Below, piece by piece: positions 14,254-14,270 of a DNA stretch of 14,270 nucleotides. The DNA lies in assembly GCA_024224995.1 (NCBI GenBank), contig JAAENB010001254.1, forward strand, positions 1 through 14,270, read 5' to 3'. The position numbers were made by a program, and so were the translations under genes. Below the pieces are notes generated by a model. That model had not been told where the DNA came from, did not search any database, and worked only from the letters and a program-made list of their open reading frames with translations. The number at the start of each line of letters is the position of its first letter. The first letter of the stretch is position 1. The DNA is from a bacterium (GTDB lineage: Bacteria; Spirochaetota; UBA4802; UBA5550).

Positions 14254-14270
14254 AGATGCAGATCGCAATA

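Overview
The window is a diderm (Gram-negative-type) cell-surface or exopolysaccharide locus. It has a nearly complete Wzy-type assembly and export set, a complete dTDP-L-rhamnose pathway, one glycosyltransferase, an acyl carrier protein/FkbH pair and an asparagine-synthetase-type amidotransferase. Two proteins with outer-membrane logic (a signal-peptide beta-barrel and a Wza/GumB-type export protein) show there is an outer membrane. Base composition is moderate to AT-rich, with GC-rich hairpin repeats between genes. I cannot name the species. A free-living environmental diderm (for example a spirochaete or a delta-proteobacterium-like lineage) fits, but this is inference.

Layout. Bases 1-350 are non-coding and GC-rich, with two copies of a 78-bp unit that each carry a perfect 30-bp palindrome. 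Bases 360-652 are AT-rich and contain two sigma70-like promoters in tandem ahead of a plus-strand gene series: acyl carrier protein (653), FkbH-like HAD/acyltransferase (886), outer-membrane beta-barrel (2569), polysaccharide export protein (3782, with its own promoter), Wzz fused to a degenerate BY-kinase domain (4471), rmlA (6122), rmlC (6990), rmlD (7565), a 313-bp hairpin-rich gap, rmlB (8742), a Wzy/O-antigen-ligase-like membrane protein (9748) and a WbbL-like family 2 glycosyltransferase (11132). A GC-rich hairpin separates this series from a convergent minus-strand asnB-like gene (14002 to 12083). That gene has its own promoter, a palindrome at the predicted start of transcription and upstream direct repeats. 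The window ends in an 86-nt inverted repeat.

How the genes fit together. RmlA, RmlB, RmlC and RmlD make dTDP-L-rhamnose. The GT2 protein probably adds rhamnose or a related sugar to a lipid-linked repeat unit. The Wzy-like protein polymerises or ligates it, the Wzz-like protein sets chain length, and the export protein with the beta-barrel takes the chain through the periplasm and outer membrane. The ACP/FkbH pair probably makes a three-carbon (glyceryl-type) acyl-ACP, and the AsnB-like enzyme may amidate a carboxyl group. Both could decorate the glycan. No initiating glycosyltransferase, no flippase and no acyl-ACP-using transferase is visible, so the locus must continue outside the window or rely on other loci.

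Most notable points: the kinase-like domain of the chain-length protein has lost the Gly-rich P-loop, the Walker B Asp and the EX2RX2R arginines; the ACP/FkbH pair leads a polysaccharide operon; and the rml operon is split by a G-tract/hairpin region.
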